From Lingula anatina (lineage: Eukaryota; Brachiopoda; Lingulata; Lingulida; Lingulidae), in contig NW_019775531.1 in assembly GCF_001039355.2 (NCBI RefSeq), forward strand, positions 36,895-62,100: 25,206 nt of DNA, written 5' to 3'. The notes under the pieces are model-generated. The model did no database searches and had not been told where the DNA came from. It saw nothing but the letters and a program-made list of their open reading frames with translations. Each line of letters begins with the position of its first letter. The first letter of the stretch is position 1. Shown here in pieces: positions 9,606-18,829 of this stretch. A program made the position numbers and the translations under genes.

Positions 9606-10617
9606 GTTGTTACACTGGGTTTGAAACAATGCTTCCAAATCAACACTATATACACTAATTTCGTGTTTATAGATACAGGATATAAACGCTATAATTCAAA
9701 GAAATACAGAGATTGTTGTATGACATATTAATGATTCATACTCGTTTGTCCATGTAGATAGCAGTGACGGCAAAACAGCGATAACTATTTATGTTGGCCT
9801 GGCCACAAATCACATTCAAAAACACATTACTGGTACTCGAGTGATTTCACTATTCAGTTACCTGTCTAAATAATCAGGATATACCAACCATTAATAATGT
9901 ATTCGCGTTTTCCTTTAATCAACTAAAAACATGGCAACAGCAAACTTGTTTTGACACCCTTGCATCCTGATTTATTTTGCAACATAAAATAACAACTGAA
10001 TAATTTACTTTGTTTTGGCTTTTGTTTATATGTTTGTGTGCCATTGTCTAAGTTTTTTTTAATAATTTATGAAAAAATGGAGCCATTATCTCGCAAATTT
10101 TAGAGAAACGGATAAAGACCACTTTCATTACATTTGATACGAATTAATTTTAGATATATTAATTCGAAGTTGTATTATGTCCAGCGTAAGGAAATCAGTG
10201 GATGAAAAAAGCTGAAAATCGTTTTTAAATTATACAGTACATTAAGGACTTTATATCACAAAAGAAAAAAAAAATCACTTCCTCTCGCACAAAAAATAAC
10301 GTAATTTTGATATCTTGAATGCATAGTGCAATAAAAAGTAAACATCTGAAAAATACACGCTCCCTCCAATATTCCCCGTCACCAGAGCATAGTCTTTTCT
10401 GATGTGATTGAATAGGTGAAACGATATTGTTAGTCATGTGAAGGAGACCTGTTTGAAATTGATATTATGATATCATCTCAAAACGCTGCAGTTAGTACGC
10501 CATAAACTCATTTCAATAAATACACCCCGCTGTATAAATGATGCGTCAGCATTATTTCGTATTGAAATGTTTATTTTAATATAATTTAAGCGGATAAGGA
10601 AAATTTAAACACATTGA

Positions 10618-10628
10618 CCCCCCCCCCA

Positions 10629-10668
<40 letters not shown>

Positions 10669-10831
10669 NNNNNNNNNNNNNNNNNNNNNNNNNNNNNNNN
10701 NNNNNNNNNNNNNNNNNNNNNNNNNNNNNNNNNNNNNNNNNNNNNNNNNNNNNNNNNNNNNNNNNNNNNNNNNNNNNNNNNNNNNNNNNNNNNNNNNNNN
10801 NNNNNNNNNNNNNNAAAAAAAAAAAAAAAAA
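10618..10831. other. Poly-C/poly-A tract with assembly gap
   Basis: A C run then an A run lead into 146 N (10669-10814) and more A. The second unit has the same C-then-A tract at 13266-13334 without a gap, so the N stretch is probably an unresolved homopolymer and not missing genes. Confidence 0.9.
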
Positions 10832-11950
10832 AAGGCGCTATTTTGTATTTTTCTGAGCCATTACTTCTGTCAGACATAATATCTGGAATAAATAACACTG
10901 TAGAATTTACACCTTTGAGGTGATTCTTTCTAAATAAAAGCAAATGCAATTGAGGGGGCTTTTTGAATAACGTTTTTTCTCAACTAGGAGAGGTCCTGAG
11001 ATGCTAAACTTGTATGGATTTATAACGAAATATAAGTTATATTAAAGTTTTAAGAGGTGTTGGTTTTAAGGGTATTGCTCTCGTCTTGACCAGCAATACA
11101 CGCTATATCACTTTAGACCCATCAGATTTGCCTTCGAATACATGCTTGAACTGCTCATTTGACCGGTTATAAGCAAGAACACGTTCGAGAAATGGGTGAA
11201 AATTATGTTAAGGTGACTCAAATGCCGGCTGAAGAAAGCGGCGACACTACATATATTCATATATTCACATATATTCCGCCATTGTTATTCACTGTTTATG
11301 TGTAAAATCCACGGTCGGGATGTCTTATAAATGATTTAGTGTTTAGCTTCAAAGTACTGCATACTAAAACACATAAATGGAATTGCATGTAAAATAATCG
11401 TTAGTGGTCAATCTGTTCAAAACCATACTTCAACCAACATATCGATATAAGAACACTACAAATATATCGTTTGAGAAGATAAAAAGTCATTTGAATTTCT
11501 AAAGAAATTCGAAAAACACGTGGATCTGATAGCAGTCATCAACAATTTCTAAATTCAAACTTTTTTGCATTATGAAGTTCAAGTTTAATATCTTACATAT
11601 ATCAGTTTATGTGAGATATCTGTTCGGGTCTGTTTTAATTTATGGACACGGATATACAGTGCATATATACCATCAATTCAATTGTAAATGGCAGACTGAA
11701 GGAAATTAAAAGAAACATTTGAACAAACTACTTTTACACCATAAAAACCTGCCGGTGAAGATAAGTGAAGAGCAAAGGCCAAAAAATGATTCAAGAAACA
11801 CCTCGCAGGATTTAAATATAAGTGACACACTCTGGTGATTTAACTTGTTTTCAAAACCTTATCCTATGGTTTATAAAACATAATGATAATGCATACGTAA
11901 ACAGACGGAATACTAGTACTCCCATCTAACTTAAATTAAAATACACCTAC

Positions 11951-12032
11951 CTGTCATGAGAAAGAAAAGGACTACATATTGCACTGCAAATGAGGTCTTG
12001 CTACACATAACACACAGCTCTGTCACACCCAT
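11951..12032 (-). CDS. Candidate signal-peptide first exon, copy 2
   Basis: Same 82-nt exon as at 9516-9597: ATG in ACCATGG context, 27 codons, CAG/GTAGGT donor with phase-1 exit. The only coding change is Thr in place of Ala at residue 13. The hydrophobic core (FAVQYVVLFFLM) is unchanged. A TATATAA sequence lies about 50 bases upstream of the ATG (12081-12087), a better TATA match than in copy 1. Being farther from the SRCR exon at 877-1068, it could act as an alternative distal first exon of the same gene, or be the start of a neighbouring paralogue whose later exons were lost. Transcript evidence is needed to choose. Confidence 0.55.
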
Positions 12033-12040
12033 GGTTGCAT
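12023..12040 (-). promoter_or_regulatory. Short overlapping upstream ORF, copy 2
   Basis: Same MQPWV-stop upstream frame as in copy 1, overlapping the main ATG at 12032. Confidence 0.4.
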
Positions 12041-12623
12041 GTTGTTACACTGGGTTTGAAACAATGCTCTTAAATCAACATTATATATACTATTTCATGT
12101 TTATAGAAACAGGATATAAACGCTATAATTCAAAGAAATACAGAGGTTGTTGCATGACATATTAATCATTCATACTCGTTTGTCCATGTACATAGCAGTT
12201 ACGGCAAAACAGCGAAAACTATTTCTGTTGGCCTGGCCAAAAATAACATTCAAAGACACATAACTCGAATGATTTCACTATTCAGTTACCTGTTTAGAAA
12301 ATCAATATATACCGGTCATTAACAATGTATTCGTGTTTTCCTTTAATCAACTTAAAACATGACAACAGCAAACTTGTTTTGACACCCTTGAATCCTGATT
12401 TATTTTGCAACATAAAATATCAGCTGAATAATTTACTTTGTTTTGGCTTTTGTTTATTTGTTTGTGTACCATTGCCTAAGTTTCTTTTTAATGATTTATG
12501 AAAAATGGAGTCATGATCTCACAGATTTTAGAGAAACGGATAAAGACCACTTTCATTACATTTGATAAGAATTAATTTTAGATATTTTAATTCGAAGTTG
12601 TATTATGTCCAGCGTAAGGAAAT

Positions 12624-12836
12624 TGTGACGAGGTTATTGGCTTGTCTTCGTCATGTTACGCGAGGTAGCAAATACAACTCATTTCTGTTCCTACCTCATG
12701 CAATCTCTAGCGGCCTTCTCCCTGTTTACACTAAACACAGTTGTATAAATACCATAAGACCATGTCAATCAATTTAAGTTACACTACTAAACACTCCCCG
12801 CTCTTACTCACTGCATGTTGTACTTACTAAATCACA
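12624..12836. mobile_element. Solo-LTR-like insertion in copy 2
   Basis: This 213-bp segment is absent from the equivalent place in copy 1 (near 10194). It starts TGTGACGAGG and ends AAATCACA, so it has the TG...CA termini of LTRs within a short TGTGA/TCACA inverted repeat, and is flanked by AAAT on both sides (12620-12623 and 12837-12840); copy 1 has a single AAAT. It contains a TATA-like TATAAATA at 12744-12751. A solo LTR of a small LTR retrotransposon fits best. A non-autonomous DNA element with a 4-bp duplication is the alternative. Confidence 0.7.
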
Positions 12837-13277
12837 AAATCAGTAGACGAAAAAAGCTGAAGATCGTTTTTAAATTACACAGTGCATTATGGACTTTATA
12901 TCACAAAAAAAAAAAAAAATATCACTTCCTCTCGCACAAAAAATAACGTACTTTTGATATCTTGAATGCATAGTGCAATAAAAAAGTAAACACCTGAAAA
13001 ATACACGCTCCCTCTTATATTCCCCGCCACCAGAGCATAGTCTTTTCTGATGTGATTGAATAGGCGAAAACGATATTGTTAGTCATGTGAAGGAGACCTG
13101 TTTGAAAGCGATATTATGATATCATCCCAAAACGCTGCAGTTAGTACGCCATAAACTCATTTCAATAAATACACCCTGCTGTATAAATGATGCATCAGCA
13201 TTATTTCGTATTGAAATGCTTATTTCAATATAATTTAAGCGGATAAGGAAAAATTTAAACACATTGCCCCCCCCCCC

Positions 13278-13335
<58 letters not shown>

Positions 13336-13464
13336 ACTATGTTGTATTTTTCTGAACCATTAATTCTGTCAGACATAATATCTGGAATAAAACAAACACT
13401 TTACAATTTACACCTTTGAGGTGATTCTTTCTAAAAAAAAGCAAATGCAATTCGGGGGGTGGGG

Positions 13465-13515
13465 CTTTTTGTAGAACTTTTTATCTCCACTAGGAGAGGT
13501 CCTGAGATGCTTAAC
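13465..13515. repeat. Partial third tandem unit
   Basis: The first ~50 bases of the unit (CTTTTT..., TCTCCACTAGGAGAGGTCC, TGAGATGCT) are present, then similarity to copies 1 and 2 stops. This marks the right edge of the duplicated array. Confidence 0.85.
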
Positions 13516-14167
13516 TTCTTCGTTAATGCTTCTTTGCTACTTCGATACTACTGCACTTTCGTGCGGGTTATGTTTTTTTAATTTCCTCGGTAATCTATAC
13601 TCGGTTTGTCACTGTGCTATGTTAGACAAATGCATGACAGTTTATGTCAGGGTGGTCATCCTATAAAATTTATGGTGCGAAAAATGGACATGTTAGCTTA
13701 GCTGTCCATTTTTAAATGACAATTATTAAATTCTAAAACGATTTAAACCCCAAATATCGGGAATAAACAGACAACATTACTTCAAATAAAATCCCTAAAT
13801 GTGCAATCCAAGAGACAAATGATAATTTACTTTGTAAGCTTCTTTTCAGAACCAGCGTCTAGTACAAACGCTTTCTCCTTCTAACACTGCCATTCATGGA
13901 TGCTACAATATCCTTACCAATATTTTCCACAATACATCGATACATCAAGATGCACCTACAAACGTAGGTCTCACAGTATTGTATGCTATTGTGATATTGG
14001 TAGCATCATTTTTAAGGAAATACATCGATCCTATATATCTTGTTCAGCATAGTTCTGTGAATTATAACTGCAGGTCTCAATATCATTAATTGATATGCAC
14101 AGGGACCATATGGCAGCCATTTCATTCGGTTCTATTTGTCACAACAACACAAGGAATATATATATAC
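13516..14167. other. Unannotated stretch
   Basis: The rest of the CUB domain begun at 14168-14307 would be expected here on the minus strand, but no convincing continuation was seen. Confidence 0.35.
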
Positions 14168-14307
14168 CTCTCCAATTGGGGTGTTCAGTTGCCAGTGACA
14201 GTCCAAATCGATAGAATACGAAGAGTCATTTCCAGGCCATGGGTCTGTGGTCACCGTGGCGGTCGGTACACTCCATGGGGTTTGGGAACTGGTGGGCGCA
14301 CTTGTTC
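14168..14307 (-). CDS. Linker plus CUB-domain start exon (partial)
   Basis: Candidate minus-strand internal exon of 140 nt, from a TTCCAG acceptor (phase-1 entry) to a GAG/GTATAT donor (phase 0). The 46 codons begin with a Thr/Ser/Pro-rich linker (TSAPTSSQTPWSVPTATVTT) followed by SIDLDCHWQLNTPIGE. The latter resembles the C-x-W-x-L/I-x2-P-x-G opening of a CUB domain. A Ser/Thr linker between SRCR and CUB modules is the arrangement in DMBT1-like mucosal proteins, and the entry phase matches the SRCR exons upstream at 22-25 kb. The following CUB exons were not found, and the acceptor has a poor pyrimidine tract. It could be a decayed piece of the gene. Confidence 0.5.
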
Positions 14308-14309
14308 CT

Positions 14310-15335
14310 GGAATCCTACAATGTATAGTTTAAAAATTAAACACAGACTTATGAAAATTTAATCTCACTCTGAGTGTGCAAACATACACTTACGTTTGCT
14401 TGCGCACTCAAATCTTATACGCTCTAAGTCTAACGAACCCGTTTCGTTCGTCCGAGTCCATTATACACACTTTTAAAACTGATCAGTTAATTAAACTTAA
14501 CCGAAAATGCGTTCAATATTAAACAATTCACTCGGTCAATATGCATCTGATTAAATATCCAGTGGACCTATCTGTATCAAAATCAGATGGCATTTTAAAC
14601 AGTCCAAACAATTAACATTTCGATTACTTTTAAACAATATATCCAATTAGATATAAACACTTCAATTATAACCCTTTATATGTCTATACGGCTGTTTTAA
14701 ACCAGTTACTGGTAACTGACCAAAACGGTTATCCTTTACTGATTTGAGTGGTTCAGAACAATCTACTGGATTCAGTTACATGTAGAATCTACCTATTCAT
14801 GTTGAGTGATGGAAATATGTGGCTTAAAACAATTGGCATTATCAGACAACGTTTACTACTTTGACAGTAAATAACAACTGTTCAGGTGACTATGGAGGGC
14901 TTCCCGGACAGGGCACTGATGCAACAAAATGATTACTTTTATATTCATAATTACAGTGTGCTTCTGCAAAAGAAGTTAACGCCCATAGAGATAATTAAAC
15001 ATGACAAACAGAAAGGTTACACAGGGAGGCAATTTCAAATTCAAATTTCAAATTTTGTTAAAGAACAATTTATAACTCGGAAATATTAACTGGACATCAT
15101 TATCTTAACTCAGACTCTTAGGTCATAATATTATTAATTTAATTCATCTTAACTTTGTTTTTAGTTTCCTAGTCGTCGTCAGTTTGTAAAGTCTACAGAA
15201 CATATTTCATGGATTTTAGACTTTAAATAAATATATTATTTAAAATATATTATTATTAGCTTTTCAAAGGGGTTTTCTCTAAAGAGTGTTTTAGCTTCAA
15301 CACCCGTCTACTATTATCTATAAATACATACCTAG
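14310..15335. other. Unannotated stretch
   Basis: AT-rich, with no exon or RNA gene recognised. A small GC-richer patch at about 14385-14470 contains a short inverted pair (ACGAAC/CGTTCGT). Confidence 0.35.
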
Positions 15336-15363
15336 GGATGTTATATGACCGTGGCGATATGCT

Positions 15364-15406
15364 GATCACTGAAGCCTGTCCTTTTAGCCAAGCTTCAGTG
15401 AAGATC
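15364..15406. repeat. Short perfect inverted repeat
   Basis: TCACTGAAGC at 15366-15375 and its exact complement at 15392-15401 flank a 16-base loop. GATC on both outer sides extends the symmetry with one bulge. No function recognised. Confidence 0.6.
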
Positions 15407-15955
15407 GAGGGCAACCTCGAGCCGCTACCCAAAAATGTCTCGTTTCACTCGACATTTCTGCGTAGCGTCTCTCGGAAAATTCGGATTTTACCTCGATGTA
15501 GATTAGAATTTCACGACTACATCTTGGTTAAATCAGTCGAGGTCTCTTAAATACTGAAAGCCAAAAGACAATGTGATCATGTGACATTCTTGGCATCAAG
15601 AGAATAGTGACGTTGCTTGCGTTAAATACCTACCAGTAGACACATTTAAAATCTCTCACACTTTTAAAAAAATTAGCATAAACTTTTCACGTTTAACACT
15701 TATTATCTATCATTTTCAATAAGTCATATCATATGGGTATGGTTTGAAAACGGGAATTAGTATACATTTAAGCCACACGTGCATACAGATTATTTGTAAA
15801 TCTATAACTTTTTAACGAGGGTTGTGTTATTTACCTTTTGTTTTTAAGCTGTTCATTCTACCTCTTTATCAGATATATCGGTAAAAATCAAATGTATTTC
15901 CCCTTTGAACTTGTAATTACATGTAGCACATGAATGCTCTGAAAACCAGCCCATG

Positions 15956-16290
15956 TATATTCCGAAACCGCCTCGTAGTAAAAAATGTCACCAAAACGTA
16001 GAATTATTACTCCTGTGGACTTGAAATAAACATCCGTTTGATCTTGACTATATTCTGTAACCGCCTCGCCGTCAGAAATAACAATAAAAAACTAGAATTA
16101 TTACTCCCGTGAACTTGTAATAAACATCCGTCGGTTTTGGCTATATTCCGAAACTGCCTCGTTGTCAGAAATATCACCGGAACGTAAATTTCTTTCTCCT
16201 TTGCACTTGTGAAAAATTAGTTTGACTTAACTATATTCCGGTCCAATGCTCCTTTTTTTATCAGAAATGTCACTAAAAAGTAGAGGTTTT
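15956..16290. repeat. 90-93-bp tandem repeat, four copies
   Basis: Units start with TATATTC[CT]G at 15956, 16049, 16142 and 16232. Shared blocks are CGCCTCG..GTCAGAAATA, TAGAATTATTACTCC and AACTTG..ATAAACATCCG. The fourth copy is truncated and the most diverged. Confidence 0.9.
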
Positions 16291-16550
16291 GCCGTAGGAC
16301 CTTTTTTCCGCAGCAGTCCCAGCTAGGTGTGGCTCAGCTGAGACGCGCATGGTCAGTGTCGACGGTTGAACGTCCACAACAAGTATTTAGCTAAAATTGA
16401 CTTAATTGGTCAGACATTACGTAAGAATTTGGCGGGAGGTGACCAGCGCGCGTGGACGAGTTTATTCCGTATAACATCTCTAGAGCGTGATATAGGGTCA
16501 CTTTATTCGGTTTTAGGGGTGTTTTAGGATGAAATGACTGTATTTTTTCT

Positions 16551-16672
16551 CGGTGTGTATGTCAAATAATACACTGTCACCCTCTCGCGATATATGCCAT
16601 GAACACCTCTCGCTACCGCTCGAGGTGTTATGGCATATATCGCTCGGGTGACAGTGTATTATCTCACACATA
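16551..16672. repeat. Long imperfect hairpin
   Basis: ATAATACACTGTCACC ... CGATATATGCCAT ... AACACCTC on the left (about 16567-16609) pairs with its complement on the right (16621-16664). There is a loop of about 10 bases and a few mismatches. The compact palindrome is unlike its surroundings and may be a MITE or the end of one. Confidence 0.8.
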
Positions 16673-16689
16673 TTTTCATCTTAATCTAC

Positions 16690-17029
16690 GGCAATATTTT
16701 ATTTGAGTTATACAAGTTATATTCGACATTTAACATGTTACTCTACAGTGGAACTCGTGATTAGACTTTCATTGTATTCTGGTTTAATAACGTTTGAAAT
16801 GTTTAATCCCTATTTTGTGAATAGAAGGGGGTGACGATGAAGTAGAATACATTGTAGCCTCTATGTGATATCGCTATGCTCAATACGCGATGCTTTCGAG
16901 TCACGGGCCTTGGTGTTACTCCCAGCATGGGTCGTTTAAATTATCACACTGTATTTTATTTTTGCTCATTATATTTTACTCCTCTTCTGAATACTCTCTC
17001 TCCCTCTCTTTCTTGTAACATATAAAAGG
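16690..17029. other. Unannotated stretch
   Basis: No gene seen. A pyrimidine-rich TCTC tract precedes the fold-back element. Confidence 0.35.
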
Positions 17030-17037
17030 AGGGAAAT

Positions 17038-18061
17038 ATGGGCGGCGGTTTATACAAAAATGCAAAACACGATTAGTCGTCATCGTTATCAGATCAGTCA
17101 AAATGAAAACACGATTAGTCGTCGTCGTTATCAGATCAGAAGGCAAAATACGACTAGTAGTCGTCAAAACGCAACTAGTCATCAAAACGCAACTAGTCAT
17201 CATCAAATCGCAACTTGTCATCATCAAAACGCAACTAGTCATCATCAAAACGCAACTTGTCATCATCAAAACGCAACTTGTCATCATCAAAACGCAACTT
17301 GTCATCAAAACGCAACTTGTCATCAAAACGCAATTTGACGCCAGATGGCGCCCATTGTACGAAAATCTAGGCCAAGTCACATGATCCACAGTGATCAAAA
17401 TGGCGGACGTTATTGAAGCAGCATTATCATATTCCTCGCTCGAACTCGAGAATTATCTCTACGCGTACAATCTAATAATGATATTATATATATAATAATA
17501 TCTGGAACTTGTGAAATGAGTACAACAATAAAGCAGTGCTTCACAAGTGTGTGTTTTTGTTTTTTTTTAATTTATAACATGTCCAAATTATTTAATAAAT
17601 TATTTAATTATTTATTATTTCGAGAATTATCTCTACGCGTACAATCTAATAATGATATTATATATATAATAATATCTCGAACTCGAGATAATTCTCCAGT
17701 TCGAGCGAGGAATATGATAATGCTGCTTCAATAACGCCCGCCATTTTGATCACTGTGGATCATGTGACTTGGCCTAGATTTTCGTACAATGGGCGCCATC
17801 TGGCGTCAAATCGCGTTTTGATGACAAGTTGCGTTTTGATGACTAGTTGCGTTTTGATGACAAGTTGCGTTTTGATGATGACTAGTTGCGTTTTGATGAT
17901 GACTAGTTGCGTTTTGATGACTAGTTGCGTTTTGACGACTACTAGTCGTATTTTGCCTTCTGATCTGATAACGACGACGACTAATCGTGTTTTCATTTCG
18001 ACTGATCTGATAACGATGACGACTAATCGTGTTTTGCATTTTTGTATAAACCGCCGCCCAT
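17038..18061. mobile_element. Fold-back transposon with repeat-bearing arms
   Basis: A 1024-bp element flanked by an exact 8-bp target duplication AGGGAAAT (17030-17037 and 18062-18069). Both ends read ATGGGCGGCGGTTTATAC inward. The arms, about 370-420 bp each, are reverse complements. Each contains an outer CGATTAGTCGTC region, an array of 18- and 21-base units built on AAAACGCAACTTGTCATC, and an inner unique segment including AGATGGCGCC. Array length differs between arms (about nine units left, seven right). The spacer repeats part of the inner segment in direct orientation. Long inverted arms built of short tandem units are the hallmark of fold-back elements; from memory, sea urchin TU elements have the same plan. 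No transposase is encoded, so it is non-autonomous. Confidence 0.9.
17447..17677. repeat. Direct repeat inside the fold-back spacer
   Basis: About 55 bases starting GAGAATTATCTCTACGCGTA occur at about 17448-17502 and again at about 17621-17676, both in plus orientation. They therefore break the inverted symmetry of the element. Confidence 0.85.
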
Positions 18062-18069
18062 AGGGAAAT

Positions 18070-18580
18070 AAATAAAATACTCAACTTAAAAAAAATAACT
18101 GAGGTCGGCATCACTCATCTTTAGCAGGGGAATGAGATAGCTGAACCAGATCGATTACGTTCACTGGGGCGCTAGATTTGGTCTTAAAGTGCAATTAAAA
18201 ATCACAGATGATCTTACACGATCTTAATCATTACAGCGGTAGTCTTAAAATGGACTGAATCGGGTTTTAAGATAATAAATGCTTTAACATCTGCTTTACA
18301 GGTCAAGTGGTACAGCGGTTTTATACGCAATAGTCACATTATAAGTAGACCAGGCATTATAACTTTGATTACTCTGATTCAGGGGGTGACATTTCTATTG
18401 TCCAGTGTGTGTATTTTTTCTTACAAAATAATCATAAAGGTAAACGAAACCCAAGTTTCTAACTATAATTGCCTGCACGCTGAGAAAATGTGACAAATTC
18501 ATGAAAAATTTCCTGTCCCGTAATGTATAATAAAACAGTGACGCTAACAAATATGCACCCGGGTAGGAATGGGGCTAATG
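18070..18580. other. Unannotated stretch
   Basis: No coding or structured feature recognised. Confidence 0.35.
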
Positions 18581-18581
18581 T

Positions 18582-18815
18582 TTATTTATTTATTTATTTT
18601 TTTTTTTTTTTTTCAGTTTTGATGCAGTTTTTTGTGTTGATTAAAATTAGGAGATATTTTATTCACCCTGTCCTTGGCCGTACTCGGGACACCGTGTAAT
18701 GAACAATAAGAAAAGGAAAACTGTGTTCACCCGTCACATTTCGCCCCAGCCAGGTAATTTTAACCTAAGACGATTGAGCTCGGCAATATTTTGGAAGTTG
18801 CTTAGCAAGGCAACG
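18582..18815. repeat. Dispersed repeat family, copy 3, with TTTA/poly-T edge
   Basis: Starts beside TTTA repeats and a T tract (18582-18614), then carries GTTTTGATGCAGTTTTTTG, GTCCTTGGCCG, CTCGGGACACC, GGAAAACTGTGTTCACCC and CCCCAGCCAGGTAATTTT in the order of the other two copies. Read on the minus strand the T-rich edge becomes an A-rich TAAA tail, which would suit a retroposed element. The other copies lack such a tail, so that is unproven. Confidence 0.7.
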
Positions 18816-18829
18816 ACTTTAAAAAGGGA

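Larger units (their letters stand above)
8511..10958. repeat. 2.45-kb tandem duplication, copy 1
   Basis: Aligns along its length, in direct orientation, with 10959-13464. For example, CCTGAGATGCTAAACTTG is at 8545 and 10994, and ACATTGACCCC at 10612 matches ACATTGCCCCC near 13260. Divergence is roughly 5-10 percent by eye outside the short exon at 9516-9597. It begins beside a 15-base G run (8496-8510) and includes an assembly gap. Confidence 0.93.
10959..13464. repeat. 2.5-kb tandem duplication, copy 2
   Basis: Direct repeat of 8511-10958. It differs mainly by scattered substitutions, small indels and a 213-bp insertion at 12624-12836. It is followed by about 50 bases of a third unit (13465-13515), after which similarity stops. 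Confidence 0.93.

Noticed and set aside
13122-13376. Minus-strand ORF with poly-Phe and poly-Gly
   Set aside because: It is a translation of the poly-A/poly-C tract of the tandem unit.
16976-18061. CRISPR-like array
   Set aside because: The 18/21-base units have no unique spacers, lie in inverted arms with a target duplication, and the genome is eukaryotic.
16976-18114. Several long repetitive ORFs on both strands (TSCVLM- or QNATSHH-type repeats)
   Set aside because: They are translations of the fold-back element's tandem arm units in all frames. Unit counts differ between arms and no start, domain or composition supports a protein.
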